A DNA stretch of 64,000 bases from Omphiscola glabra (taxonomy: Eukaryota; Mollusca; Gastropoda; Lymnaeidae): positions 6,184,413 through 6,248,412 of the forward strand of contig OZ024802.1 of the NCBI GenBank assembly GCA_964017045.1, read 5' to 3'. Below the pieces are notes generated by a model that was not told where the DNA came from, made no database searches, and saw only the letters and a list, made by a program, of their open reading frames with translations. Position 1 is the first letter of the stretch. Each line of letters begins with the position of its first letter. Shown here in pieces: positions 1-12,419 of this stretch. Both the position numbers and the translations under genes were made by a program.

Positions 1-250
1 AACGAAATATTACCATCACTAACCACTGACCACTTACCACACCTTAACTCACATTTCTGTGTTCTTATTTCCAGTCCCATTATCGCGTCTGGTGCCAACT
101 GTCCTCCAAGCATCCTTGTTCATATTCCAATTATTCCCCACAGTTGACCGGTTCTGATGCCAACAATATGAAGAACAAAAATCACCCACCCAAATCGTAT
201 GCCAAACCATTCAAATTGTTACTATATACCGATGCCAATATTCCCCAAAA

Positions 251-425
251 AGCCACCCATATGTATGCTAATGAGTCTTATAAAAAGCCACCCATATGTA
301 TGCTAATGAGTCTTATTAAAAGATACCCATTTGCATGCTAATGAGTCTTATTAAAAACCACCCAGAAGTATGCTAATGAGTCTTATTAAAAGCCACCCAG
401 AAGTATGCTAATGAGTACTATTAAG
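251..425. repeat. 35-bp minisatellite, about 5 copies
   Basis: Units containing CCACCCA...TATGCTAATGAGTC recur at about 35-bp spacing, with substitutions between copies. The preceding 250 bases hold nothing I can recognise. Confidence 0.9.
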
Positions 426-429
426 TACC

Positions 430-1137
430 ATTTTATGAGTACAGTACCGGTAACTCCAAAATAGACAAGTCTTTATTTGATGTAAAATGAACGTGAATAT
501 TCCAATGTTCAATGTAACGAACCTATTACGGACCGTTATAGATGGAGAATTTAAGCTCTGTTGTTTTGTCTAGGGCTCGTTCTAAAAACAGTCCATAATA
601 AAGGACGATACCAAAGGTTAAAAATAATAACAAATAAAACGACAATTAAGGCCAGAGCTAATTACAATTAATAGCTTGTTTAATTTGTGAACTTCAATTA
701 AATAATAACAGCAAGAGAAAATATGATTAAAATTATAAACTTACAGATTTGCTGTTACCGGTACTGTATATAAAAATACAATGAGCACAAAATTGTACGA
801 GGAAATAAAAATATCTACACACAACAAAGTATAATGACACATAGCATGCCTCGTAATCAAGGAAAGGAAAAATCTCTCCCGTCATTTATTCTTATCCCTT
901 TTATACTCAGTTTCAGATGATCATTCTGGAAAAAGGAATACGCAGTCTTACTGCTTCTTGCATTCTCTAGATGGTTCGATCCTGTTCCACAGAAACGGAC
1001 GATAGTAAACAAAAGTATCAACAAAGGGATATTTTTTTCTAGCCGCCCCAACACAGGACCGACTTGAAAGAGGTCATGCACGTGGAAGGCGGGCAAAGCG
1101 TCTCAAAATACGTCATCCCTTATAACAGAACCCCTTT
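430..1137. other. AT-rich stretch, nothing recognised
   Basis: No coding similarity, splice-framed exon, RNA or terminal inverted repeat was seen. The longest open frame (about 79 codons, minus strand) has no recognisable motif. Confidence 0.6.
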
Positions 1138-1500
1138 GTTTTTATGTTGGCTTTAAATAAGACTACGTCTTCCCTCGACTTTTATGTTGGCTCTCAGTAA
1201 GACTACTTCTTTCCTCGACTTTTATGTTGGCTCTCAGTAAGACTACTTCTTCCCTCGACTTTTATGTTGGCTTTTAATAAGACTACTTCTTCCCTCGACT
1301 TTTATGTTGGCTCTCAGTAAGACTACTTCTTCCCTCGACTTTTATTTTGGCTTTCAATAAGACTACTTCTTCCCTCGACTTTTATTTTGGCTTTCAATAA
1401 GACTACTTCTTCCTTTATTTTTATGTTGGCTTTCAATAAGACTACTTCTTCCTTTGTTTTTATGCTGGCTTTCAATAAGACTACTTCTTGCCTCGACCAT
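1138..1500. repeat. 40-bp minisatellite, about 9 copies
   Basis: The unit contains GACTACTTCTTCCCTCGACT followed by TTTATGTTGGCT. Later copies are shortened. The minus-strand open frames through it are repeat translations (VVLLKA...), not a protein. Confidence 0.9.
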
Positions 1501-1889
1501 GTTAGCATGGCTGAACATCTGAGCACAGTATAATTTCGTCTCTATCTTCTGGCCAATATATATCACCAGGCTAAAAGGTTAACATTTGTTAAAATAAAAA
1601 TTGTACAGTCACCTTATGTATAGCAAGTGGAACATGGTGTTATGTATTCCAGTTCTAATTAATTTGGCGTATCCGCATCCCACAACCCTCCCCTCTCCCT
1701 TATCCGAATTGTGTTCCATTGTTGACTACATTAGCTGCACCAGGGCAATTTACACTTAGGTCAAGTACTCAAAAACTCCAGGCTCCTGGTTCCGAAGAAG
1801 TTAATTCAGTAAAAGGGGAAGGAAAGGGGAGGGGGGATGTTCGAAACCTTTTCATCTCAGAGTGAAGAAAATGATTTTGTCTTAAGTCT

Positions 1890-2250
1890 GCCACGATGGC
1901 CGAAGTTAGTCTGATACTTACTTAACATTGACGGGAGTCTGTCACAATGGCCGAAGTTAGTCTGATACTTAACAGTGACAGGAGACTGTCACAATGGCCG
2001 AAGTTAGTCTGATACTTAACATTGACAGGACTCTGTCACAATGGCCGAAGTTAGTCTGATACTTAACATTGACAGGACTCTGTCACAATGCCCGAAGTTA
2101 GTCTGATACTTAACAGTGACAGGAGTCTGTCACAATGGCCGAAGTTAGTCTGATACTTAACAGTGACAGGAGTCTGTCACAATGGCCGAAGTTAGTCTGA
2201 TACTTAACAGTGACGGGAGTCTGTCACGATGGCAGAGTTTCGTGAAGATG
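1890..2250. repeat. 47-bp minisatellite, about 7 copies
   Basis: The unit contains CACAATGGCCGAAGTTAGTC and CTTAACAGTGACAGG. The spaces at 1501-1889 and 2251-2400 hold nothing recognised. A run of about 18 G follows at 2410-2427. Confidence 0.9.
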
Positions 2251-2724
2251 GTAGTCTCCGTGAGCGCTATTTACTTTGCATTAGGACAAAGGAGAGGCGA
2301 TAGAAGCCACTGAGATGTGTGTCAATAGCATTGACAGAAATTGACCATTTAAGATCTAGTGCCACACGTAACAGGAGCGTGATATTCACCGTGTGTGTGT
2401 GTTTGTGAACGGGGGGGGGGGGGGGGCCCTGTTCATTTGGAGTTCTTTTATTAATTTTTGGTTTAACATACTAAGGGAGAGAACCGGTTACCATGTCTGG
2501 TGTCAGGCTGGTTTTCTCCCCCTGATCGTCATGCTATTTCAAGTGTTCCAGAAGTTGTAACGGGGATAACTCGCTGCGTGGATGATACTAGAAATCTCTT
2601 TTATCATCAGCTTATCCTTTATCCCGTGGTCATTTTCTGTTCAATATCCATGTTGTTGTTGTTTGGTAAGTTTTGCGTTTGTGATTGTTAATATGAGGGA
2701 ATGCGTTCAGAGCTGTGTGATGTA

Positions 2725-2925
2725 AATAGTGGAACAAGATATGTTTAGGTTTGAAAGTAAATAGTAGAACAAGATATATTTAGGTTTGAAAATGAATAGT
2801 GGAACAAGATATGTTTAGGTTTGAAAATGAATAGTGGAACAAGATATGTTTAGGTTTGAAAATGAATAGTGGAACAAGATATGTTTAGGCTTAATAGGAA
2901 AGAGTGGAACAAGATATGTTTAGAC
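2725..2925. repeat. 34-bp minisatellite, about 6 copies
   Basis: The unit contains GTGGAACAAGATATGTTTAG plus GTTTGAAAATGAATA. The 63-codon open frame just upstream (2500-2691) matches nothing I know. Confidence 0.9.
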
Positions 2926-2980
2926 TTGGCCCACATACGATGCTGTTGTCTAATCGTTGTTGTTTCTTGTTAAGTCTTGT

Positions 2981-3010
2981 CTGCTGAAGGAGGCATCTGG
3001 CCGAAACGTC
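2981..3010 (+). other. Retroelement-tail or degenerate hammerhead-like motif
   Basis: CTGAAGG, a short GGC/GGCC stem and CGAAACGTC occur in the order seen in hammerhead-like motifs of Penelope-type and some LINE tails. The expected CUGANGA core has a G where the final A should be, so a working ribozyme is doubtful. It may just be a degenerate retroelement end. Confidence 0.25.
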
Positions 3011-3360
3011 CTTTTTAATTGTCCTGTCTTGTCACTTCAAGCAGGAACATATCCTGCTCCACTGTTTCGGACTGTTGTAGCGTTCATGAAATTGTTCTCA
3101 ATCGAACTTGCCACACGTTCGCGAACACAGAACTCACAAAGTTGTTTAAATGCCAGAGAACCGTTATGCAATACAGCTTGATGCGTCAGCTAACGGGTTC
3201 ATCCTGTTCCAAATTTGCATACGAACTCAATTCAGTGGTATGTGTCTAAACATTAGTGGTGCAAGTCTCTTACATACAAGTTTACTACATACTGTGGGTC
3301 TGTTAAAATGTGAAATATATTAACTATAAATATTTTGTTAACATGTAAAAGTCAGTTTTC

Positions 3361-3665
3361 CTCGGCCATTCTACTTCGAGACACACACATGTATTCGTCC
3401 ATTCTACCACGAGACACACACATGTACTCGCCCATTCGACCATGAGACACACACATGTACTCGCCCATTCTACCACGAGACACACACATGTACTTTCCCA
3501 TTCTGCCATGAGACACGTGTACTCGGCAATTCTATTATGAGACACACACATGTACTCGGCCATTCTACCACGAGACACACACATGCGCTTTCCCATTCTA
3601 CCACGAGACACACCCATGTACTTTCCCATTCTAGCACGAGACACACACATGCACTCGGCCATTCC
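3361..3665. repeat. 33-bp minisatellite, about 9 copies
   Basis: The unit contains GAGACACACACATGTACTCG and CCATTCTACCAC. The 166-codon minus-strand open frame over it consists of repeat translation (EWESTCVCL...). Confidence 0.9.
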
Positions 3666-3839
3666 AAGGGTCGGTGCCTGGTAACACGCATTTAGACAAG
3701 ACTTTACACTATTACACTTTTTTTTTACAATGACACTATTCAAGAGGAGATGTATTTGATATACTTTGTAAGTGACGTACATGCTTGTCTGTACCTTGCC
3801 ATGTTGCCTAAGTTTCCACATCACGGTTTCTGCCTTTGT

Positions 3840-4420
3840 GTGTTACTTCAATGGATTGGATTGATGAATGCAACATCCACGTCATATCGATACCGCCCTG
3901 GCATTATTCCGGGGGTCCTGCAGCCTGCATCGCTTCGTCACCAGGGCCTGTTGTATCGATTCCCTGCAGAATAATAATGAGATAAGCGCCATACAGGCCG
4001 GCTTATCTTTCATACGGACGCTTAATTGTTTCAATAAATGGACGGGCGGCAGGAAAATAAGCTCGGAGAGGCGAAATTGGGCGATCGAAAGGGCTGGGGT
4101 GGACTTACAACGAGAACCGGGGCGGGGGGTGCTATAAATAATGAGCTGCCGGTTGGAACCCATCTTTGTGTTTGCCTCGGTTAGTTTCTGCAAACGACAG
4201 GACAGCCATCTTTATTTACCTCGGCGCTTTTATCGCATGCAAATGAAGTCTTCCCAGCGCGCCAGCATTTGATCTATGGTCACGGTTTTACATACGTTAT
4301 TCCAAGTCAACAGAGAAAAGTTGTAGGCAAGAATGGCCGCCCTGTGATGCACTGATAATTCTAATGGCTGTAAATATACGAGGTTTTTTAATCCATTATT
4401 TATCTTTATTTTGCTTTGTA
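3840..4420. promoter_or_regulatory. GC-richer non-repetitive island with TATA/GC-box and octamer
   Basis: Unlike its surroundings, this stretch is not tandemly repeated and is GC-richer. It holds a GC box (GGGGCGGGG, 4119-4127), a TATA-like TATAAATA (4133-4140) and an octamer ATGCAAAT (4237-4244). No coding frame with recognisable similarity follows. It could be a promoter or conserved enhancer, or chance. Confidence 0.25.
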
Positions 4421-4422
4421 TA

Positions 4423-4611
4423 CGGTGGAACTGATGGCTGGGAACAATACGATGGAACTGGTGGCTGGGAACAATACGATGGAACTGATGGCTGGGAACA
4501 ATGCGGTGGAACTGATGGGTGGGAGCAATGCGGTGGAACTAATGGCTGGTAACAATACGATGGAACTGATGGCTGGGAACAATACGATGGAACTGATGGC
4601 TGGGAACAAAA
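4423..4611. repeat. 27-bp minisatellite, 7 copies
   Basis: The unit contains GGAACTGATGGCTGGGAACA and ATACGAT. The period is a multiple of 3, so all frames stay open across it; this does not indicate a gene. Confidence 0.9.
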
Positions 4612-4708
4612 CGCGTTAATTCAAAAATGATGTTTTTGTTGGTTTGCAATCTTACAAAATGCGTTTAAGTAACCCAGACATGGTTGCACTTGTTTTAGAT
4701 GGACGACG

Positions 4709-5272
4709 GTTGTGCGGTACATAACGGCAATATATGCAGGTTGTGCGGTACATCACGGCAATATATGCAGGTTGTGCGGTACATCACGGCAATATATGCA
4801 GGTTGTGCGGTACATCACGGAAATATATGCAGGTTGTGCGGTACATCACGGCAATATATGCAGGTTGTGCGGTACATCACGGCAATATATGCAGGTTGTG
4901 CGGTACATCACGGCAATATATGCAGGTTTTGCGGTACATCACGGCAATATATGCAGGTTGTGCAGTACATCACGGCAATATATGCAGGTTGTGCGGTACA
5001 TCACGGCAATATATGCAGGTTGTGCGGTACATCATGGAAATATATGCAGGTTGTGCAGTACATAACGACAATACATACAGGTTGTGCGGTACATAACGAC
5101 AATACATACAGGTTGTGCGGTACATAACGACAATACATACAGGTTGTGCGGTACATAACGACAATACATACAGGTTGTGCGGTACATAACGACAATACAT
5201 ACAGGTTGTGCGGTACATAACGACAATACATACAGGTTGTGCGGTACATAACGACAATACATACAGACGTAT
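4709..5272. repeat. 31-bp minisatellite, about 18 copies, two subtypes
   Basis: The unit contains ATGCAGGTTGTGCGGTACAT. Copies to about 5060 carry CGGCAATAT; the rest carry CGACAATACATA. The clean switch means each half spread from its own founder. Open frames of 95-144 codons on both strands are repeat artefacts. Confidence 0.93.
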
Positions 5273-5274
5273 TT

Positions 5275-5737
5275 GCTGAATGAGGCGCGGTCGGGGATTT
5301 TGTGATAATTGAAGAAGAAGAAGAAAAAAAAAGGTTATGTTGCATTTCTTGAAATGGTATCAGGGTGGATGGCGGTGTGCTGTGAGTGGGCGTTACCTTA
5401 TACAGACGCCATAGCCGGAAGTGATCACACGTCACGGGTACTAAAATAGCTCTAGCTTTTCCAAGTTAAACCTTCTTTCTTTGCTATAGCAACTAGAAGA
5501 GTGGATTAGAATATATATTATATTTATAATATTATTCATATAAATTATGTTATGTATTTCAAATGCTATGATAGACACATTGAATATGTTGCATTTTAAA
5601 ATCAGTATAGAAATGTTAATCAAATGTACTTAAGAATTATTATTAGAGACAACCTAATCTGATTAGGTAACAATTATGCTGACTTGTATAGAATGCAATT
5701 TATATTTCATCATCTTTTAATCATTTAATATACCATC
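5275..5737. other. Non-repetitive stretch, nothing recognised
   Basis: A GAAGAAGAAG run near 5312 resembles the (GAA)n tail of the LINE family at 41095-41296 and 42588-43290, but no LINE sequence beside it could be recognised. Confidence 0.4.
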
Positions 5738-5836
5738 GATGTAATCTTTGATTACCTCGATTTAATCTTTGATTACCTCGATTTAATCATTGATTACCTC
5801 CATTTAATCTTTGATTACCTCGATTTAATCATTGTA
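5738..5836. repeat. 21-bp minisatellite, about 5 copies
   Basis: The unit is TTTGATTACCTCGATTTAATC with minor variants. Confidence 0.85.
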
Positions 5837-5911
5837 TAGATCCTAGATTGCAAACAGACAAAATTATATAGAACCCACGATACGCCCTTTTCCAAAAAGT
5901 GATACATGTGG

Positions 5912-6135
5912 ACTGATAAGTTATATGGCAAGATGTTCTGATAAGTTATATGGCAAGATGTTCTGATAAGTTATATGGTAAGATGTTCTGATAAGTTATA
6001 TGGCAAGAATTTCTGATAAGTTATATGGCAAGATGCTCTGATAAGTTATATGGCAAGATGTTCTGAAAAGTTATATGGCAAGAATTTCTGACAAGTTATA
6101 TGACGTGTTGTCCTGATGAGTTATATGGCAAGAAG
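5912..6135. repeat. 25-bp minisatellite, about 9 copies
   Basis: The unit contains CTGATAAGTTATATGGCAAG plus ATGTT. Confidence 0.9.
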
Positions 6136-6282
6136 CTATGAGAGAAACAAATGACAACATATTATACCAGCTTATTGTGAAACCATAAATATGTTTGTGC
6201 AGAAAAAATATGTGGGGGCAAGTTTATGATCTAAATATGTTATGCCATTCTTTGCTTCACTTGAACACCCAGTATGTTATTG

Positions 6283-6570
6283 TAGACAACCAGCTATAGA
6301 GAAGACCAGTATTACATTGTGTTATACCAGGTATAGAGAAAACCAGTATGACTTTGTAGACAACCAGCTATATAGAAAAGCATAGTATGACATTAACTAC
6401 CAGATATATAGAAAAGACCTGTATGACACTTTAGACTACCAGCTATGGAGAAGATCAGTATGAAATTAACTACTATAGCTATAGAAAAGACCAGTATTAC
6501 ATTGTGTTTATGCCAGCTATAGAGAAGACCAGTATAGCATTGTTGACTACCAGCTAAAGAGAAGACCATA
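6283..6570. repeat. Degenerate ~37-bp repeats
   Basis: Diverged copies of CCAGCTATAGAGAAGACCAG followed by TATGACATT; an old array. Confidence 0.7.
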
Positions 6571-6815
6571 ATAAAACGTCATCTGATAACACACTTATAT
6601 CTGCCCATGTTAAGTATGCTGATTGAGACTACTAAAGTGCCTTATGTTGTTGACACTAAGTAGTCGCCAGATTTAGACCAGTGGCACTTGCTAGGATTGT
6701 GTTTGGTGCTACCATCTTCTCTTCCATAGAGCGAGGCTCTCCCCACCACACTGCACCCTATAGAGGAGGCTGTCGGCGAGTGAGGTCCTTGTGAGGTCCA
6801 TTGTCGGGAGTTTTG

Positions 6816-6902
6816 TGGGTGCTACACTGTGGTTGTGTGGGTGCTACACTGGTTGTGTGGGTGCTACACTGTGGTTGTGTGGGTGTTAAACTGTGGTTGT
6901 GT
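6816..6902. repeat. 22-bp repeat, about 4 copies
   Basis: The unit is GTGGGTGCTACACTGTGGTT plus GT, with one shortened copy. Confidence 0.85.
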
Positions 6903-7024
6903 GATGTGTTGACGTCAAGCGTTAGTTTTTGTCAAAATAATCTCCAAACATCTTGTGTGAACCTTTAGAGACAAGTCAACGATGAAATTTAACTTGTTAC
7001 GTATCCAATTTGATTGATGGCTTT

Positions 7025-7128
7025 GGCGAGTGAAGGTCTTACACTACACTCATATCGATTGCTATGTTGAGTGAAGGCCTTACACTACACTCTTATTGAT
7101 TGCTATGTTGAGTGAAGGTCTTACACTA

Positions 7129-7163
<35 letters not shown>
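7025..7163. repeat. ~42-bp repeat, 3 copies, then (TA)n
   Basis: TGAGTGAAGGTCTTACACTA recurs three times. The last copy runs straight into an alternating TA tract at about 7131-7163. Confidence 0.85.
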
Positions 7164-7164
<1 letters not shown>

Positions 7165-7166
<2 letters not shown>

Positions 7167-8418
7167 AGTGTAACAGACATAGAGATCAATTTTTTTAAAG
7201 GTTTTTGAAGAAAAAAATATATATTTAAAAAATATGAAGAAGAATAAAAAAGTAGATGTCCAGACACTGATGTGGTTCTACATCGCAACAAAACATTTAT
7301 TTAACTTGACATAACTTTACGTTGCATTCTCTGTCTTCCAGGCGGCAGACATATTTTTAAACTTTCAAATATTAACACATTTAGAGTGGATCGAATATCA
7401 AATTTAACCCCAATTTCCATCACCGCCAGCGTACTTCAGATAACAAACTTCTGTCGTTTGGGACTGACCCTTCACAACTGAAATATCTCATTAGGAAATG
7501 GCATCAGCGGGCCGTCGAGCTATTGCTCCTTTTTGCCCTCCCCAAAGCAACCCCCTAAGTCCGAGTATCGGGCCGCGAAGGGGCACGTTAGAGATGTCCC
7601 TTTGCCAGGACGGCCCCAACCGGACTCCGCTCGATCGGGGGGGTTTCTGCTGGAGGCCGCCCAAATCCAAGGACACCCGGTCGATCCGACACTGCGCATA
7701 CAGTGGCGCATACACTCAGTGGCGCATACACACAGTGGCGCATACACACAGTGCACACGATCGACTTTCCTAGGAGTCGGGATGGTAAATTTACGTCCTA
7801 ACATCTTCCTCCACCCATCCCGTGGAAGCGTCGGACGCCCTTTAAGATGGGTTCTACAGTGGGTTTCCACCCCGCAACTAGTTTGCGAAGTAGCTGTGAA
7901 GAAACGGTTGCCTAAGAGCAGCTTTCTCAGGGCTGCATATTTAGAATCATCTGCCAGAGACTTCCACCACAGCCTCCCGCCTCATATCCTTTAACGACAA
8001 CTTGTAATCATGATCCCTACCCTGTCTCTACCTTTTCCCACTACCGTGAAAACATCAAAGCTGGCAGCCCTGTAGGAGCTGTTTATTCCGGCAGGTACCA
8101 TGCACGCCCTTGTCTGCCCACGCGGGACACGCAATGGTGGTCCTGTTCCCCGGGTAAACGTTGAGGGGGTCCGGTGGCCAACGATTTCATATTGTCAAGA
8201 TACCTCAGACTTGTCGACCGGAATCCCTTCACAACTAAATCCTTTGTATGCCATTACAACTTTGGCGAGAATCACTTTTGGGGGTGATTTGGGCGTCCAC
8301 TGAAATAACCTCAATATTACCAACGACTAACCTGAGTATCACCACACACCTTCGCTGCTTCCATCAAACACCGCCTCGCGTCTTCCGACACCACACCAGT
8401 AATCAACACCACACATCC
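7165..8418. other. GC-richer mostly unique region, no gene recognised
   Basis: Open frames of 91-153 codons on both strands at 7490-8000 give no motif, signal peptide or domain I recognise. A short repeat containing CAGTGGCGCATACAC lies at about 7695-7760. It could hold regulatory DNA or an old element. Confidence 0.35.
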
Positions 8419-8790
8419 ACTTCATACCTCAACGTCATACCTCGAAGTCATACCTCAACTTCATACCTCAACGCCATACCTCAACTTCATACCTCAACTT
8501 CATACCTCAACTTCATACCTCAACTTCATACCTCAATGTCATACCTCAACTTCATACCTCAACTTCATACCTCAACTTCATACCTCAACGTCATACCTCA
8601 ACTTCATACCTCAACTTCATACCTCAACTTCATACCTCAACTTCATACCTCAACTTCATACCTCAACTTCATACCTCAACTTCATACCTCAACTTCATAC
8701 CTCAACTTCATACCTCAACTTCATACCTCAACTTCATACCTCAACTTCATACCTCAACTTCATACCTCAACTTCATACCTCAACTTCATA
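8419..8790. repeat. 13-bp minisatellite, about 28 copies
   Basis: The unit is CTTCATACCTCAA, highly uniform. The 194-codon plus-strand open frame through it is a Thr/Ser/Leu-rich repeat translation. Confidence 0.93.
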
Positions 8791-9768
8791 TCAACACCAT
8801 GTATCCTACTTCAACCCCGGATATCCACCTGACCCCCCCTCCCCTCCCCCAATAGGCCCAACCCTGTGGTCAGGCTAATTACTCCCCCGGCCCAAGCACG
8901 TCATTATCCACAAAACAAATGTCTCTTGTCTTCTTTAATTTCGCTTATGCCTGGCTTCGTCTTCCTCTTAGCATCCACTCCAACCCTACTCAAAGTTTTG
9001 GTATGGATAGAAAAAAAAATCATTATTAAAATTTAGTTTCATAGTTTCTCGTTTTTTCTAGGGCAACATTTCCATTCTTACAAAAGCGGTTGGAGGTGAG
9101 ACGGATATTTAAAAATGTACTAAAATATTTTTTATTATTTAAAAAAAATAATTAAAAAATACGTTTCGTTTTTCTTTCCTCGCGAGTTCTTAGGTTTCCA
9201 AGATCTAGTTGTTCTATTTGGACCAGTGTTAACCAACAAATATTGTTTGTCCCCCCCCCCCCCCCCCATCTTAGTCGCCTGATGATTCCATTGTTGGCCA
9301 TGTTGACATCTTGTCTCTGCCGATGCCTTTTGTACTTAGCTTTTCTGGGAATAAAAACCGCCACCGGAAACGCAAGTGTCATTAGGAAGGGGTTGCGTCG
9401 TCTGCTAATGGTCTGGCGCTTTGTGGCGCGGCTGGTCGTCCTCATAATTATTATCATTATTGCTACACAGTTATGTACTTCTTCATGGGAGAGACAACAT
9501 CAGGTTTTTTTTACCTCCCTTTGTTCTCGGTCTTATAATAATTGTTGCTTTCCTCCCCTCCCTTTCGCCCCCCCCCCAACCCAAACAAATCCTCTTTCGG
9601 AACTTAAAAAAAAACCTAATAATTCCAAACATGTGGCCTTTTGCAGAGGCGTATCTGAGATAGAATGTCGGTGCGGGGAATCTTTCATACAATAGCTAAT
9701 TGGGTGTCGGATTAAAGGGTTAGACCTGCTCTAAACAACGTTTCTAGATATTATTACTACGAATTCAC
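8791..9768. other. Mostly unique region, no gene recognised
   Basis: A 150-codon plus-strand frame (9243-9695) begins in a poly-C tract and includes a hydrophobic Ile run, but has no recognisable domain. I treat it as chance. Confidence 0.4.
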
Positions 9769-10003
9769 CTCCCTGCCCCCCTCACCACCCGCTCTCCCCT
9801 GCTCTCCTCACCACCAGCTCTCCCCCTGCTCTCTTCACCACCAGCTCTCCCCTACTCTCCTCACCACCAGCTCTCCCCCTGCTCTCCTCACCACCAGCTT
9901 CCCCCCTGCTCTCCTTACCACCAGCTCTCCTCATCACCAGCTCTCCCCACCACCAGCTCTCCCCCTGCTCTCCTCACACCAGCTCTCCCCTGCTCTCCTC
10001 ATC
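9769..10003. repeat. ~27-bp C-rich minisatellite
   Basis: The unit is CTCCTCACCACCAGCTCTCC with CCCTGCT, varying in length. Confidence 0.85.
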
Positions 10004-10004
10004 C

Positions 10005-11300
10005 CGTTACTTAGGCCTTATATCAAGTGGGGTGGCTGGAGTTTGTGACGCGCTAGGTTGTCCTTATTTTGCCGCACGTAATTAACGAAAACCAAATACA
10101 AAAATATATTAAGAGGACAAATAATGACGCCCCAAAATGTTTGCGCGCTACCCTCTACCCTCTTCCTGTGTCCATGCATAAATCCTCCTCAGTCCACCAG
10201 GCGCCGTTTTGAAGACCTTGAAGACGGTCCGCTAATGAAAGAACATCTTATTCCGTTCTTACCGCATATCTTTCCGTGCATCGCTCCGGCTTGTTTTTCC
10301 GGCTTGTTTTGCCGGCTTGTTTACCCATCCGGCCAAATCACGTCTATTGACTTTACATCTGATGTCAGAATTTGTTGGCTGAAAATATTAAACTTTACTT
10401 GCGTCCTTATTAAGGTAATAGCAGTGGGCTGGCATTGTCTGCCCGTGTTTGTCCCTCCGGTGTTTACACTTGTGCCTAAGACCCCGGCAGCCCGGTCCGG
10501 CCAAACCGCACGTTGAAATCTTATTTACCATTCCCGTGTTTGAGACATTAAACTAACATCGGCCCCTTTATTTGCCCGCCTGTAGGTTTCTGCTTATTGA
10601 AAGTCTGTGGTCTCGTCTGAAAGACGAGCCGAGAGCTTACCTCTGATTGGTCAATATTGGTGATCCTTTTTCTGCCACAATCACTTACCTATTACGTCTA
10701 ATTGGTCCGCTTCTGGTAGGTTGAAGGTAGTTAATCTTCCCTTGTCCTTGTAATTGCTTGGTAATGATAAGCTGTCTTTGTAAGGATAAGTTGTGTTTTT
10801 TAATGGTGAGCCCTACAGAAAACGCTGGTTTTATGATTTCAAATATGTTCTTTAAAGTATTAAATCTTTTATGATCATTTTTTGTTGTTGCTTTTGTGGT
10901 TTTTTTAAATTTATACAATTGTTTATTAGAACAATTTGTTTTGTTTTTGATAATATTAATTCTCAACACAAGGATAATTTTTTAGTTTGTTTGTTTTAAA
11001 TACCGCCCCCACCCCCCCAAACCAAAACACAAGAAAACAAACCACAATACATTGATGAGTTTCGACTCTACGGTTGATCTGACAACATGCTATTTTACTT
11101 TTGGACTCTCCGCTCTTCTTCCGTTTTGTTTGGAGCTCAATGGGAACATATAACATATCATCCAATCATGCTTCCTGCTTTGTAAAACCACATCTTCGAT
11201 ATCAATGATGACGAAGCTTGTACACTCCACTTTTCCAACACTCGGAAAAATAATGATTTTAATTTTTCCTATAAACAACATGTAACTATCCCTTATATTT
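10005..11300. other. Long non-repetitive island; possible regulatory DNA
   Basis: No tandem repeats occur here. 10100-10700 is GC-richer and holds two ATTGGTC CCAAT-type sites near 10643 and 10702. The 130-codon frame at 10124-10516 has no recognised motif. The rest is AT-rich. Confidence 0.3.
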
Positions 11301-11524
11301 TATGCAAATAAATACCCACGTCACATTATCCAACGATCCCCTTCACATTATCAACTATACCCTTCACATTATCCAACTATATATACCCCTTCACATAATC
11401 CAACTTTTTCCGCCACTTTATCCAACTTTTCCCATATTATTATCCTTCTTCCCCGTCCTACTATCCAACCACTCATGTCCCATTGCCCAACTATCCACGT
11501 CATATTAAACAACTTTCCCCGTCA

Positions 11525-11870
11525 CAGTATTCAACTGTCCCGGCCATAATATCCAGCTATCCCGGTCATAATATCCAGCTATCCCGGTCATAATATCCAG
11601 CTATCCCGGTCATAATATCCAACTATCCCGGTCATAATATCCAGCTATCCCGGCCATAATATCCAACTATCCCGGTCATAATATCCAGCTATCCCGGTCA
11701 TAATATCCAGCTATCCCGGTCATAATATCCAGCTATCCCGGTCATAATATCCAGCTCTCCCGGTCATAATATCCAGCTCTCCCGGTCATAATATCCAACT
11801 ATCCCGGTCATAATATCCAACTATCCCGGTCATAATATCCAACTATCCCGGTCATAATATCCAAAAATTC
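11525..11870. repeat. 22-bp minisatellite, about 16 copies
   Basis: The unit is CGGTCATAATATCCAGCTAT plus CC. A looser array of CACATTATCCAACTAT-like units precedes it from about 11325. Confidence 0.92.
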
Positions 11871-11975
11871 CCGTCACAACTTTCCCTTGGCCCATACAGT
11901 AGAACTAGCATCACTTCAGAGACCCATTGAAGATAGTATCTCCCAACACTTTGGTTGGTCTCGACAAACAATTTA

Positions 11976-12418
11976 AGGAGACAACAGATGTGTCTCTTGC
12001 CGACCATGGACACACCCAGTGTTGATGGGACAAGCTGCATACACGCCTAAGGAGACAACAGCTGTGTCTCTTGCCGACCATGGACACACCCAGTGTTGAT
12101 GGGACAAGCTGCATACACGCCTAAGGAGACAACAGCTGCGTCTCTTGCCGACCATGGACACACCCAGTGTTGATGGGACAAGCTGCATACACGCCTAAGG
12201 AGACAACAGCTGCGTCTCTTGCCGACCATGGACACACCCAGTGTTGATGGGACAAGCTGCATACACGCCTAAGGAGACAACAGCTGCGTCTCTTGCCGAC
12301 CATGGACACACCCAGTGTTGATGGGACAAGCTGCATACACGCCTAAGGAGACAACAGCTGTGTCTCTTGCCGACCATGGACACACCCAGTGTTGATGGGA
12401 CAAGCTGCATACACGCCT
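11976..12418. repeat. 74-bp minisatellite, 6 near-identical copies
   Basis: Each unit contains CTCTTGCCGACCATGGACAC, GTTGATGGGACAAGCTGC and ATACACGCCTAAGGAGAC. Copies differ mainly at GCTGTGTC versus GCTGCGTC. Open minus-strand frames recur every 74 bp, a hallmark of repeat artefact. Confidence 0.93.
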
Positions 12419-12419
12419 G

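Noticed and set aside
4709..5272. Regularly spaced ~31-bp repeats that look like a CRISPR array
   Set aside because: The units are directly adjacent with no unique spacers, and the genome is eukaryotic.
7490..8000. GC-rich block considered as ribosomal RNA or a coding exon
   Set aside because: It does not contain conserved rRNA segments that I recognise, and frames on both strands lack motifs.
8248..8832. 194-codon plus-strand open frame
   Set aside because: Nearly all of it is translation of CTTCATACCTCAA repeats; no start context or domain.
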